The notes beneath the pieces were generated by a model, which worked only from the letters and a program-made list of their open reading frames with translations, was not told the DNA's origin and made no database searches. 8,943 nt of DNA, from assembly GCA_945957245.1 (NCBI GenBank), contig CAMFLD010000089.1, forward strand, positions 1-8,943. Direction: 5' to 3'. Position 1 is the first letter of the stretch, and each line of letters begins with the position of its first letter. The position numbers were made by a program, and so were the translations under genes. Positions 1 through 6,472 of this stretch are shown here, piece by piece. The stretch comes from an uncultured Flavobacterium sp. (GTDB taxonomy: Bacteria > Bacteroidota > Bacteroidia > Flavobacteriales > Flavobacteriaceae).

Positions 1-879
1 CACAAGAGCCGTCAATGCGCCCACGATAGCTATTACATTTTGTACTGCAGGAGTTAAATCAAATAAGAAATTCAAACGGGTAAGCATAAAGATACCCGCA
101 GTTACCATCGTTGCGGCGTGAATCAATGCAGAAACAGGTGTTGGTCCCGCCATCGCATCAGGTAACCAGGTATAAAGTGGTAACTGAGCAGATTTTCCAG
201 TTGCACCAATGAATAAACATAAAGCAGCAACTGTTAAAAATAGAGGCGTATTATTAAAAAATGATAGTTTTATCTGAAGTAAATTATAATCAAGCGTTCC
301 AAAGGCAGAAGCCAAAATAAACATCCCGATAAGGAAACCTAAATCCCCAACACGGTTCATGATAAAAGCTTTCTTTGCTGCATCATTGTAATCCTGATTT
401 TTGAACCAGAAACCAATAAGCAGATAAGAACAAAGTCCAACACCTTCCCATCCGATAAACATTACCAATAAGTTGCTTCCGACAACCAATGTAATCATGA
501 AGAAAACGAATAAGTTTAGGTAGGCAAAGAACTTGTGCATATTCTCATCATCATGCATATAGCTGATGGAATACATATGAATCAACGAACCAATTCCGGT
601 GACAAATAATAACCAAAGTAATGAGAGTTGGTCTAATAGTATTCCGAAATCCAATTTGAAATTATGAACCGAAATCCAGTCAAACAATGAAAAGTGAAAA
701 GGTTTTCCCGACTGCTGTAATTGCGCAAAAAAGCAGATGCTTAATAGGAAAGAAGTAACTACAGTAAGCGTTCCAATCCAGCCAGAAACATTCCGGCCTA
801 CTTTTTTCCCAAAAAAGACATTAAAAAGGAACCCGGCAAAGGGAGCTAAAAGTAATAGTAAAGCTAAGTTGGTATCCAT
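1..879 (-). CDS. nuoL: NADH-quinone oxidoreductase subunit L (NuoL), N-terminal part, cut by window edge
   Basis: This is the antiporter-like membrane subunit at the distal end of the complex I membrane arm, which takes part in proton translocation. The first 293 codons are present and the frame stays open to base 1, so the C-terminal half lies outside the window. The sequence is a run of hydrophobic helices. Visible family landmarks are WEGVGL (residues 144-149) with the conserved TM5 glutamate E145, and GKSAQLPLYTWLPDAM (228-243) with the channel lysine K229, followed by GPTPVSALIHAATMVTAG. These match the proton-antiporter (Mrp-like) core and the numbering of E. coli NuoL closely. The ATG at 879 lies 7 nt past the nuoK stop. 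An AGGA overlapping the end of nuoK sits 10 nt upstream and may help initiation. No frameshift or missing key residue is seen in the part present. Confidence 0.97.
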   Translation of the reverse strand, partial: MDTNLALLLLLAPFAGFLFNVFFGKKVGRNVSGWIGTLTVVTSFLLSICFFAQLQQSGKPFHFSLFDWISVHNFKLDFGILLDQLSLLWLLFVTGIGSLIHMYSISYMHDDENMHKFFAYLNLFVFFMITLVVGSNLLVMFIGWEGVGLCSYLLIGFWFKNQDYNDAAKKAFIMNRVGDLGFLIGMFILASAFGTLDYNLLQIKLSFFNNTPLFLTVAALCLFIGATGKSAQLPLYTWLPDAMAGPTPVSALIHAATMVTAGIFMLTRLNFLFDLTPAVQNVIAIVGALTALV

Positions 880-886
880 TTCTTAT

Positions 887-1207
887 TTATCCTTTTAAGT
901 TCTTTAAATTAGCGATATCAATCGAGCCAACATTCCTAAATACAGAAACAAGGATGGCCAAACCTACGGCAACCTCGGCAGCAGCAACTGCCATTGAGAA
1001 GAATACAAAAACCTGACCTTCAGCATCCTGATGATAAGTTGAAAACGCAACGAATAAAAGGTTTACAGCATTAAGCATGATCTCTATTGACATGAAAACG
1101 ATGATGGCATTTCTTCGGTACAACACTCCAAAAACTCCTATACAAAAAAGGAGCACCGATAGGAAAATGTAATTTTCAATACCTATTTGATTTAAAATAT
1201 TATTCAT
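887..1207 (-). CDS. nuoK: NADH-quinone oxidoreductase subunit K (NuoK)
   Basis: This small membrane subunit of complex I (106 residues, the usual size) has three hydrophobic helices and is homologous to MrpC-type antiporter subunits. The two buried glutamates needed for proton transfer in the family are visible: E42 in IEIMLNAVNL (helix 2) and E78 in AAAEVAVGLAI (helix 3), equivalent to E. coli E36 and E72. I chose the ATG at 1207. It gives the normal N-terminus MNNILNQIGI, has an AGGA 7 nt upstream, and overlaps the nuoJ stop by 8 nt (ATGAATAA). The frame is open back to 1246, but that would add 13 lysine-rich residues not expected for this family. The gene sits between nuoJ and nuoL as in most nuo operons, probably translationally coupled to nuoJ. 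Confidence 0.97.
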   Translation of the reverse strand: MNNILNQIGIENYIFLSVLLFCIGVFGVLYRRNAIIVFMSIEIMLNAVNLLFVAFSTYHQDAEGQVFVFFSMAVAAAEVAVGLAILVSVFRNVGSIDIANLKNLKG

Positions 1208-1721
1208 TGGTTTTTCCTGTTTTTTCTTTTTTAGACAATAAAACAACTCCTATCATTGCAGCCAACAGTAATATGGAAGCAAATTCAAACGGTATCATAT
1301 ATTCATTAAGCAATACAGATCCCAGTTTTTTGATGGATTGATAATCTTCTCCGGAAACATCATATTCACCCATAATCGTTTTAGAGTGAATGAAGACAGT
1401 TACCAAAACCACACTCATAACAACAAAGACAACGATAGCACCCAGCCTTGTAATACGGGGCTTGTGGACTTCGTCTTCCTTATTCAGGTTCATGAGCATA
1501 ATCGTAAAGAGAATAAGTACCATGATGGCACCGGCATAAACAATTAGTTGTACCAAAGCCAAAAATTGAGCGTTGAACAAAAGATAATGTCCAACAATTG
1601 ATACCATACAAATAACAAGGTATATAGCACTGTGGATTGGATTCCTACTGTAAATAGTCAGGAAAGCAGTTGCCAACGTAATGGCCGATAAAATATAAAA
1701 TGTAATAGTTATTGGTGACAT
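1200..1721 (-). CDS. nuoJ: NADH-quinone oxidoreductase subunit J (NuoJ)
   Basis: This membrane subunit of complex I (173 residues) lies next to NuoA, H and K. It takes part in coupling quinone chemistry to proton movement. Five hydrophobic helices are visible, at about residues 3-24, 31-49, 54-77, 92-111 and 145-163. The most conserved part is helix 3, VQLIVYAGAIMVLILF (57-72), with the glycine typical of the distorted helix in this subunit. The N-terminal NPIHSAIYLV motif (27-36) and the C-terminal FASILLLAAMIGVVLL helix also fit the family. The ATG at 1721 shares one base with the nuoI stop (TAATG), a classic coupled junction. The end overlaps nuoK by 8 nt. Length and composition are normal, with no sign of damage. 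Confidence 0.96.
   Translation of the reverse strand: MSPITITFYILSAITLATAFLTIYSRNPIHSAIYLVICMVSIVGHYLLFNAQFLALVQLIVYAGAIMVLILFTIMLMNLNKEDEVHKPRITRLGAIVVFVVMSVVLVTVFIHSKTIMGEYDVSGEDYQSIKKLGSVLLNEYMIPFEFASILLLAAMIGVVLLSKKEKTGKTNE
1211..1218 (-). promoter_or_regulatory. Shine-Dalgarno-like site for nuoK
   Basis: On the coding strand the bases read AGGAAAAA, with the AGGA core 7 nt before the ATG at 1207. It lies inside the last codons of nuoJ. It supports the short nuoK start and is one of few SD-like sites here; most other starts have only A-rich leaders. Confidence 0.45.
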
Positions 1722-2272
1722 TAGTTAGCGTTTTTAAGTTGAGCATTCTTTATAGCCATTTCCAAAGGCATAACCAATTTGTCTTTTCCAAAAATGAAAT
1801 CCTCCCGGTCATATTGAGCAGGAACCAATTCTTTTGAAATGGTCAGGTAGATAGCATCTTTCGGACACGCTTCTTCACACAATCCGCAGAAAATACAACG
1901 CAGCATATTGATTTCATAAATCGATGCATATTTTTCTTCACGGTACAAATGTTCTTCACCGGGCTTACGTTCCTCCGCTTTCATAGTAATAGCCTCTGCA
2001 GGACATGATAAAGCACATAAACCACAGGCAGTACAGTTTTCACGACCCTGTTCATCTCGCTTTAGCATGTGACGCCCACGATAAACCGGACTGAATTCAC
2101 GTTTTTGTTCCGGGTAATGGATCGTAGCTTTTTTTCTGAAAAAATGCTTAATAGTAATCGCCAATCCTTTTAGGATAGCTATTAGGTATAATCTTTCCCA
2201 AAAATTCATTTCCTTATTGGAAACCTGTTTTTTTCTGCCGGAAAGTGATATGTTTTGAATAGTTGCTGACAT
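1721..2272 (-). CDS. nuoI: NADH-quinone oxidoreductase subunit I (NuoI), 2x[4Fe-4S] ferredoxin-like
   Basis: This peripheral-arm subunit passes electrons through clusters N6a and N6b towards NuoB (N2) and quinone. The 183-residue protein has the two diagnostic ferredoxin motifs: CTACGLCALSCP, with C80, C83, C86 and C90, and CIFCGLCEEACP, with C126, C129, C132 and C136. The linker YRGRHMLKRDEQG just before the first motif is typical of NuoI (compare YRGR..L.RD..G in E. coli). An amphipathic N-terminal helix (about residues 22-47, FWERLYLIAILKGLAITIKHFF) would lie against the membrane arm. The first 20 residues are polar and basic and may be a lineage extension; an internal ATG at M22 is a less likely start because it leaves a longer gap to nuoH. 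The gene starts 12 nt after nuoH. Confidence 0.97.
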   Translation of the reverse strand: MSATIQNISLSGRKKQVSNKEMNFWERLYLIAILKGLAITIKHFFRKKATIHYPEQKREFSPVYRGRHMLKRDEQGRENCTACGLCALSCPAEAITMKAEERKPGEEHLYREEKYASIYEINMLRCIFCGLCEEACPKDAIYLTISKELVPAQYDREDFIFGKDKLVMPLEMAIKNAQLKNAN

Positions 2273-2284
2273 AATATCTTTTTC

Positions 2285-3316
2285 TTATTTAAAAGCTAAA
2301 ACGCAAATCCCTGTAATCATAATGTTGATGATAGACAACGGAATTAAGATTTTCCATCCCAAATTCATCAATTGGTCATATCTAAAACGTGGTATTGTCC
2401 AACGTACCCACATAAAGAAGAAAATGAAGAAACATATTTTAACAAATAAAACTCCAATTCCTAAAATATTGGCTGTATTTACTCCCACATTTTCCACCAT
2501 CCACTGCATTCCCGGATAATTGTAGCCTCCAAAATACAATACGGATATAATTGTTGAAGAGATAAACATATTAGCATATTCTGCAAATAGATAGAATCCC
2601 ATTTTCATTGAAGAATATTCGGTGTGGTAACCACCAATCAATTCTGATTCACACTCTGCCAAATCAAAAGGAGTCCTGTTGGTTTCAGCAAAAGCACAAA
2701 TCAGGAAAATCAGGAACCCAACCGGTTGATAGATGATATTCCAGTGCCATCCTGACTGCATAACAGTAATTTCCTTTAAACTAAGTGTACCCGTTACCAT
2801 GATTAAGGCAATTACAGACAATCCCATTGCTACTTCATAAGAAACCATTTGGGAAGCAGCACGAACAGCTCCCATTAACGAGAATTTGTTATTCGAAGCC
2901 CATCCACCAATCATGATGCCGTAAACGCCAATAGATACTATGGCGAAAATATACAGGAGCGAACCATCTATATCCGTAGCCTGAAGAATAACATCACGGC
3001 CAAAAATATGCAGCCTGTCTCCCCATGGAATTACTGCACTGGTCATCAAAGCCGTACTCATGGCAATGGCAGGACCGGTAAAGAACAGGAATTTATTTTT
3101 AGTGTCAGGTTCAAATTCTTCTTTAGCAAATAGCTTCATACCATCGGCAAGAGGTTGTAATAAACCACCCCATCCCGCACGGTTTGGCCCCACACGGTCC
3201 TGAAGAAAAGCAGCAACTTTACGCTCGGCCCAGGTTGAGTACATTGCCATTACCATGGTAACCGCAAAAACGACTAAAATAATAAAGCTTTTTTCTACAA
3301 TAAGGGCACTATCCAT
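2285..3316 (-). CDS. nuoH: NADH-quinone oxidoreductase subunit H (NuoH)
   Basis: This membrane subunit forms the quinone-access chamber where the peripheral arm meets the membrane arm. It has 343 residues with about eight hydrophobic helices. Both family signatures are present. The first is AERKVAAFLQDRVGPNRAG (residues 30-48), followed by GLLQPLADGMKLFAKEE. The second is the loop from 211 to 234, with ETNRTPFDLAE (211-221) and ESELIGGYHTEY (223-234), rich in the acidic residues linked to quinone-coupled proton transfer. The VRWTIPRFRYDQLM stretch (304-317) is also characteristic. The ATG at 3316 overlaps the nuoG stop by 8 nt (ATGGATAG), suggesting translational coupling, and the leader is A-rich (AAGAAAAATG) without a clear SD. 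Intact and of normal length. Confidence 0.98.
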   Translation of the reverse strand: MDSALIVEKSFIILVVFAVTMVMAMYSTWAERKVAAFLQDRVGPNRAGWGGLLQPLADGMKLFAKEEFEPDTKNKFLFFTGPAIAMSTALMTSAVIPWGDRLHIFGRDVILQATDIDGSLLYIFAIVSIGVYGIMIGGWASNNKFSLMGAVRAASQMVSYEVAMGLSVIALIMVTGTLSLKEITVMQSGWHWNIIYQPVGFLIFLICAFAETNRTPFDLAECESELIGGYHTEYSSMKMGFYLFAEYANMFISSTIISVLYFGGYNYPGMQWMVENVGVNTANILGIGVLFVKICFFIFFFMWVRWTIPRFRYDQLMNLGWKILIPLSIINIMITGICVLAFK

Positions 3317-4358
3317 TTTTCTTAGAATTTAACGGGTTACCATCTATTTTTTCGTTGTAATCAATCTCAGTCATACTGATTTTTTTACGGTCAATATCCC
3401 TACCCATTAGGATTCCTTTTTCAGTAGCGATTTCAACTTTACCCATTTTACGGGTATAGTTATTCTGATTGATAACAGAGTCTTTTTCGAATTTTCTTGG
3501 GCCTTCGATTACCCAGTCACTAACATCTTTTTTGTCAAAGCGGCAGGTATTGCAGATAAATTCCTCTACTTCGTGGTATTCGTCTTTACGTGCAGTAACT
3601 CGCTGGATTTCATTTCCAAACATCCAAAGTGTTGTTTTTCCGCAACATTTATCACAATCCCTGTGTGCATTGAAAGGTTTGTTAAACCAAACTCTTGACT
3701 TGAAACGGAATGTTTTATCCGTCAAGGCACCTACTGGGCAAACGTCAATCATATTTCCTGAAAACTCATTGTCTATTGCTGCTGAAACGCAGGTAGAAAT
3801 CTGAGAATGGTCCCCACGATTCAAAACACCATGAACCCTTCCGTCTGTCAATTGATCCGCTACTTCTACACAACGTTGGCAAACGATGCAACGATTCATG
3901 TGAAGTTGGATATAAGGACCTATATTTTCAGGTTCAAATGTTCTTTTTTCCTCAATGAAACGGGTTTGCGATTTTCCATGTTCAAAACTAAGATTCTGCA
4001 AATCACATTCACCAGCCTGGTCACATACGGGGCAATCCAATGGGTGGTTGATTAAAAGGAATTCGGTTACTGCTTTTCTGGCTTCGGAAACCCTTTCAGA
4101 AGATTTGCTGGCTACTTCCATACCATCTTGACAACCTGTTACACAAGAGGCAACAAGTTTAGGCATTGGACGTGGATCAGCGTCGCTTCCTTTAGTAACA
4201 TCTACCAGACAACAACGGCATTTACCTCCGGTTCCTTTTAGTTTAGAATAATAGCACATGGCTGGAGGAACAGATTCCCCTCCAATCATACGGGCAGCCT
4301 GCAGGATTGTGGTTCCTGGAGCTACTTCAATTTCCTGACCGTCTATGGTTACTTTCAT
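3309..4358 (-). CDS. nuoG: NADH-quinone oxidoreductase subunit G (NuoG), short form without the molybdopterin-type domain
   Basis: This NADH-arm subunit relays electrons from NuoF towards NuoI. Ligand sets are clear for three clusters: [2Fe-2S] N1b (C35, C47, C50, C72), [4Fe-4S] N5 (H105, C109, C112, C118) and [4Fe-4S] N4 (C157, C160, C163, C207). The protein has only 349 residues, whereas E. coli NuoG has about 900 and the mitochondrial homologue about 700. The whole C-terminal formate-dehydrogenase-like domain is missing. After N4 a short cysteine-bearing segment remains (C235, C238, C239, C269, C272), resembling the start of that domain, then a charged tail. Because nuoH begins 8 nt before this stop, the short form is a designed end and not a frameshift. 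I recall similarly short NuoG in Flavobacteria, which would make this a lineage trait. The ATG at 4358 gives the standard MKVTIDGQEIEV start. Confidence 0.93.
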   Translation of the reverse strand: MKVTIDGQEIEVAPGTTILQAARMIGGESVPPAMCYYSKLKGTGGKCRCCLVDVTKGSDADPRPMPKLVASCVTGCQDGMEVASKSSERVSEARKAVTEFLLINHPLDCPVCDQAGECDLQNLSFEHGKSQTRFIEEKRTFEPENIGPYIQLHMNRCIVCQRCVEVADQLTDGRVHGVLNRGDHSQISTCVSAAIDNEFSGNMIDVCPVGALTDKTFRFKSRVWFNKPFNAHRDCDKCCGKTTLWMFGNEIQRVTARKDEYHEVEEFICNTCRFDKKDVSDWVIEGPRKFEKDSVINQNNYTRKMGKVEIATEKGILMGRDIDRKKISMTEIDYNEKIDGNPLNSKKNG

Positions 4359-4374
4359 TTATTTGGGTCTTAAT

Positions 4375-4446
4375 GTCGAAGGTCAAAAGTCGGATGATTT
4401 AGTTCCAAACTTTAAGACTTTATGACTTTTAAACTTTTTGACTTAT
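4375..4446. repeat. Short tandem repeats (7-bp and 8-bp) filling the nuoF-nuoG gap
   Basis: On the plus strand, three diverged 7-bp units follow one another at 4375-4395: GTCGAAG, GTCAAAA, GTCGGAT. A second array of five 8-bp units runs 4407-4446: AAACTTTA, AGACTTTA, TGACTTTT, AAACTTTT, TGACTTAT. All units of the second array share the core ACTT. The last unit runs into the nuoF stop codon (4443-4445). The gap has no ORF and no SD for nuoG. The repeats may be chance-prone AT-rich sequence, but the fixed period argues for slippage-type growth. Confidence 0.65.
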
Positions 4447-5810
4447 ATCTCTTGTTTTGCTACTAAATGCTTTACTTTTTCAAAAGGCTCGGCAACAAAG
4501 TGATCTCTATTTTTAACTTTTTCCGGGAAACGGATATGGTATTCAAATTCGTCTTTGAAATGACGTATGGCAGCAGCCACTGGCCATGAAGCAGCATCTC
4601 CCAATGGGCAGATGGTGTTCCCTTCAATCTTTGCCTGAATGCTCCAAAGCAATTCAATATCTTCCTCACGTCCTTGCCCGTTCTCAATTCGCCATAACAC
4701 TTTTTCAAGCCATCCTGTTCCTTCACGGCAAGGGGTACATTGACCGCAGCTTTCGTGGTGGTAGAAACGTGAAAAATTCCAAGTGTTTCTTACGATGCAG
4801 GCTCTGTCATCATAAACAATGAAGCCACCGGAACCCAACATTGAACCGGTTGCAAAACCTCCATCAGACAAACTTTCGTAAGTCATCAGTCGGTCTTCTC
4901 CTGCAGCAGTTTTATAGATTAAATTTGCAGGTAAAATAGGCACCGAACTTCCTCCAGGCACCAAAGCCTTCAAAGGTCGGTCGGTTTGCATTCCGCCACA
5001 ATATTCATCTGAATTCATGAATTCGTATACTGAAACACCCAATTCGATTTCAAATACTCCCTGATTTTTTATATTTCCTGAAGCTGAAATTAATTTGGTT
5101 CCCGTAGAACGTCCAATTCCGATTGCGGCATAATCAGCACCTGAATTATTGATAATCCAAGGCACAGTAGCAATAGTTTCTACGTTGTTTACTACGGTTG
5201 GATTTTGCCAAAGTCCTGAAACAGCAGGGAATGGTGGTTTAATCCTTGGATTTCCACGATTTCCTTCCAGACTTTCAATTAATGCAGTTTCCTCACCACA
5301 GATGTATGCTCCGCCACCAATCTGAACATACAGTTCCAAATCATAGCCTGAGCCTAATATATTTTTACCCAACCAACCGGCAGCTTTTGCTTCGGCAATG
5401 GCTCTTTCTAAAATTTTGTAAACCCACATGTATTCCCCACGGATGTAGATGTAGGATAGGTTAGCGCCAAGGGCATAACTTGAAGTAATCATTCCCTCAA
5501 TCAAAAGATGCGGAATGTATTCCATTAAATAACGATCCTTGAAAGTACCCGGCTCCGATTCATCGGCATTGCAAACCAGATGACGTGGTTTTCCGGATTT
5601 TTTGTCAATAAAGCTCCATTTCATTCCGGCAGGGAAACCAGCACCACCACGACCACGAAGCCCGGAAGTTTTTACTTCTTCAACCACTTCATCCGGACTC
5701 ATTTTTTTTAGGGCTTTTTCTACAGAGGCATAACCGCCTTCTCTGCGGTATACTTCGTAGGTTTTGATTCCCGGAACGTTGATTTTGTCTAACAATATTT
5801 TTCTTCCCAT
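4443..5810 (-). CDS. nuoF: NADH-quinone oxidoreductase subunit F (NuoF), NADH/FMN-binding
   Basis: This subunit is the entry point for electrons: it binds NADH and FMN and carries [4Fe-4S] cluster N3. The 455-residue protein has the glycine-rich loop GLRGRGGAGFPAGMKW (50-65), the NADESEPGTFKDR motif (81-93), GGGAYICGEETALIESLEGNRG (165-186; NADH/FMN site) and the N3 ligands ESCGQCTPCREG (C355, C358, C361) plus C401 in NTICPLGD. I chose the ATG at 5810, which starts MGRKILLDKINVPG, 4 nt after the nuoE stop. The frame is open to an ATG at 5858, but that would overlap nuoE by 44 nt with a non-conserved extension. No SD is visible. Its presence beside nuoE and nuoG shows that this complex I uses NADH, unlike the NuoEFG-lacking forms that rely on other donors. 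Confidence 0.98.
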   Translation of the reverse strand: MGRKILLDKINVPGIKTYEVYRREGGYASVEKALKKMSPDEVVEEVKTSGLRGRGGAGFPAGMKWSFIDKKSGKPRHLVCNADESEPGTFKDRYLMEYIPHLLIEGMITSSYALGANLSYIYIRGEYMWVYKILERAIAEAKAAGWLGKNILGSGYDLELYVQIGGGAYICGEETALIESLEGNRGNPRIKPPFPAVSGLWQNPTVVNNVETIATVPWIINNSGADYAAIGIGRSTGTKLISASGNIKNQGVFEIELGVSVYEFMNSDEYCGGMQTDRPLKALVPGGSSVPILPANLIYKTAAGEDRLMTYESLSDGGFATGSMLGSGGFIVYDDRACIVRNTWNFSRFYHHESCGQCTPCREGTGWLEKVLWRIENGQGREEDIELLWSIQAKIEGNTICPLGDAASWPVAAAIRHFKDEFEYHIRFPEKVKNRDHFVAEPFEKVKHLVAKQEI

Positions 5811-5814
5811 GATA

Positions 5815-6345
5815 CTATTTATCGTGTAAAGTGATTTTTCCTTGTTTGCAGTCCTCAATCAGACTGTCAATTTTTTCAGGGGTCAGATGTTCTTTATAAA
5901 AGTCACCCAACTGCATCATTGGAGCATAACCACAGGCACCAAGACACTCCACGCCACGAACCTCAAACATGCCGTCAGCAGTTGGTTCGCCAACTTTTAC
6001 TCCTAATTTGTTGCAGGTGTAATCCATCAAATCTTCAACACCGTTTTGGCAGCAAGGTGATGTTTGGCAAAATTCAAACATATATTTTCCAATCGGTCTC
6101 TGATTGAACATGGTGTAAAAAGTAACTACTTCATACACTTCAATCTTTTGGATGCCTAAAATTTCAGCTACCTTATCTTGTAATTCAATGCTCAGCCAGT
6201 TGTCATGTGCATCCTGAACTTCATGTAAAACAGGCAGTAAAGCCGATTTCTTTTTGTCAGCAGGATAATGACTTATCAGTTCATTGATACGTGCCATTAG
6301 GGCATCGGTGATGTTTATTTCTTGTTTGATGTGTGATCTTTCCAT
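5815..6345 (-). CDS. nuoE: NADH-quinone oxidoreductase subunit E (NuoE), [2Fe-2S] thioredoxin-like
   Basis: This 24-kDa-type subunit of the NADH arm holds the [2Fe-2S] cluster N1a beside NuoF. It has 176 residues, close to the family norm. The N-terminal helical region contains LLPVLHEVQDAHDNWL and EVYEVVTFYTMF, the family hallmark. The thioredoxin-like domain carries the four ligands spaced C-x4-C-x35-C-x3-C: C93 and C98 (FCQTSPC), C134 and C138 (CLGAC). I chose the ATG at 6345 (MERSHIKQEINIT). A GTG at 6354 in frame would add MGP, but those codons fall inside the GC-rich palindromic repeat that touches the start codon, so they are unlikely to be coding by selection. The leader is an unusual G-run tract instead of an A-rich one. 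nuoF follows after 4 nt. Confidence 0.96.
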   Translation of the reverse strand: MERSHIKQEINITDALMARINELISHYPADKKKSALLPVLHEVQDAHDNWLSIELQDKVAEILGIQKIEVYEVVTFYTMFNQRPIGKYMFEFCQTSPCCQNGVEDLMDYTCNKLGVKVGEPTADGMFEVRGVECLGACGYAPMMQLGDFYKEHLTPEKIDSLIEDCKQGKITLHDK

Positions 6346-6472
6346 AGGCCCCACCCCGTCCCTCCCCAGAAGGGAGGTAGGTTTAACGTGAATTTATATG
6401 TTAATACTTCTTTTCATTCCTAATTATTTCACCTCTTTTTTAATCCCCTCCACTGGAGGGGTTGGGGAGGCT
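6346..6472. repeat. Inverted pair of GC-rich palindromes (REP/BIME-like or MITE-like) filling the nuoD-nuoE gap
   Basis: The 127-nt gap is bounded at both ends by related GC-rich modules in opposite orientation, with an AT-rich spacer (about 6380-6444) between. The module by nuoE has a perfect 6-bp stem, CCTCCC (6361-6366) with GGGAGG (6372-6377). The module by nuoD has a perfect 7-bp stem, CCCCTCC (6445-6451) with GGAGGGG (6455-6461). Outside each stem is a similar arm, CCCCACCCCGTC (6349-6360) versus the complement of TTGGGGAGGC (6462-6471), so the ends form an imperfect terminal inverted repeat. The base composition contrasts sharply with its surroundings. It contains no transposase and is presumably a dispersed, non-autonomous repeat. 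Genome-wide copy number is unknown. Confidence 0.7.
6349..6367 (-). promoter_or_regulatory. Four-run G tract (G-quadruplex-type motif) 3 nt before the nuoE start
   Basis: On the mRNA strand the bases read GGGGAGGGACGGGGTGGGG, four G-runs separated by 1, 2 and 1 bases, then CCT and the nuoE ATG. The pattern fits the usual G3+N1-7 definition with very short loops. It overlaps one side of the adjacent 6-bp hairpin, so the two folds would exclude each other. A role in nuoE translation is inference only. Confidence 0.4.

Noticed and set aside
1208..1246. Longer nuoK starting at 1246.
   Set aside because: It adds a lysine-rich 13-residue extension before a membrane helix and lies wholly in nuoJ; the ATG at 1207 has an SD-like site and normal length.
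3309..3330. NuoG truncated by frameshift or early stop.
   Set aside because: nuoH begins 8 nt before the nuoG stop and there is no space for remnant NuoG coding sequence, so the short gene is the intact form.
3469..4055. Open frames on the plus strand opposite nuoG.
   Set aside because: They are antisense shadows of a well-conserved gene, with no recognisable domain and no leader or neighbouring plus-strand genes.
5811..5858. Longer nuoF starting at the ATG at 5858.
   Set aside because: It adds 16 non-conserved residues and overlaps nuoE by 44 nt; the ATG at 5810 gives the usual start 4 nt after nuoE.
6346..6354. Upstream GTG start for nuoE at 6354, adding MGP.
   Set aside because: The added codons lie inside the GC-rich repeat; the ATG at 6345 gives a normal NuoE N-terminus.
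6394..6417. Seven-codon ORF (MKRSINI) in the spacer between the two palindromes, resembling the first residues of NuoE (MERSHIK).
   Set aside because: Only about 12 of 21 bases match in the first seven codons and the ORF is tiny; most likely coincidence in AT-rich DNA.
6445..6461. Possible rho-independent terminator after nuoD (7-bp GC-rich stem).
   Set aside because: In the direction of the operon the stem is followed by ATTAAAAAAG, not by a T-run. On the plus strand the T-run precedes the stem and G-rich DNA follows. The genes downstream belong to the same complex, so a terminator is unlikely.
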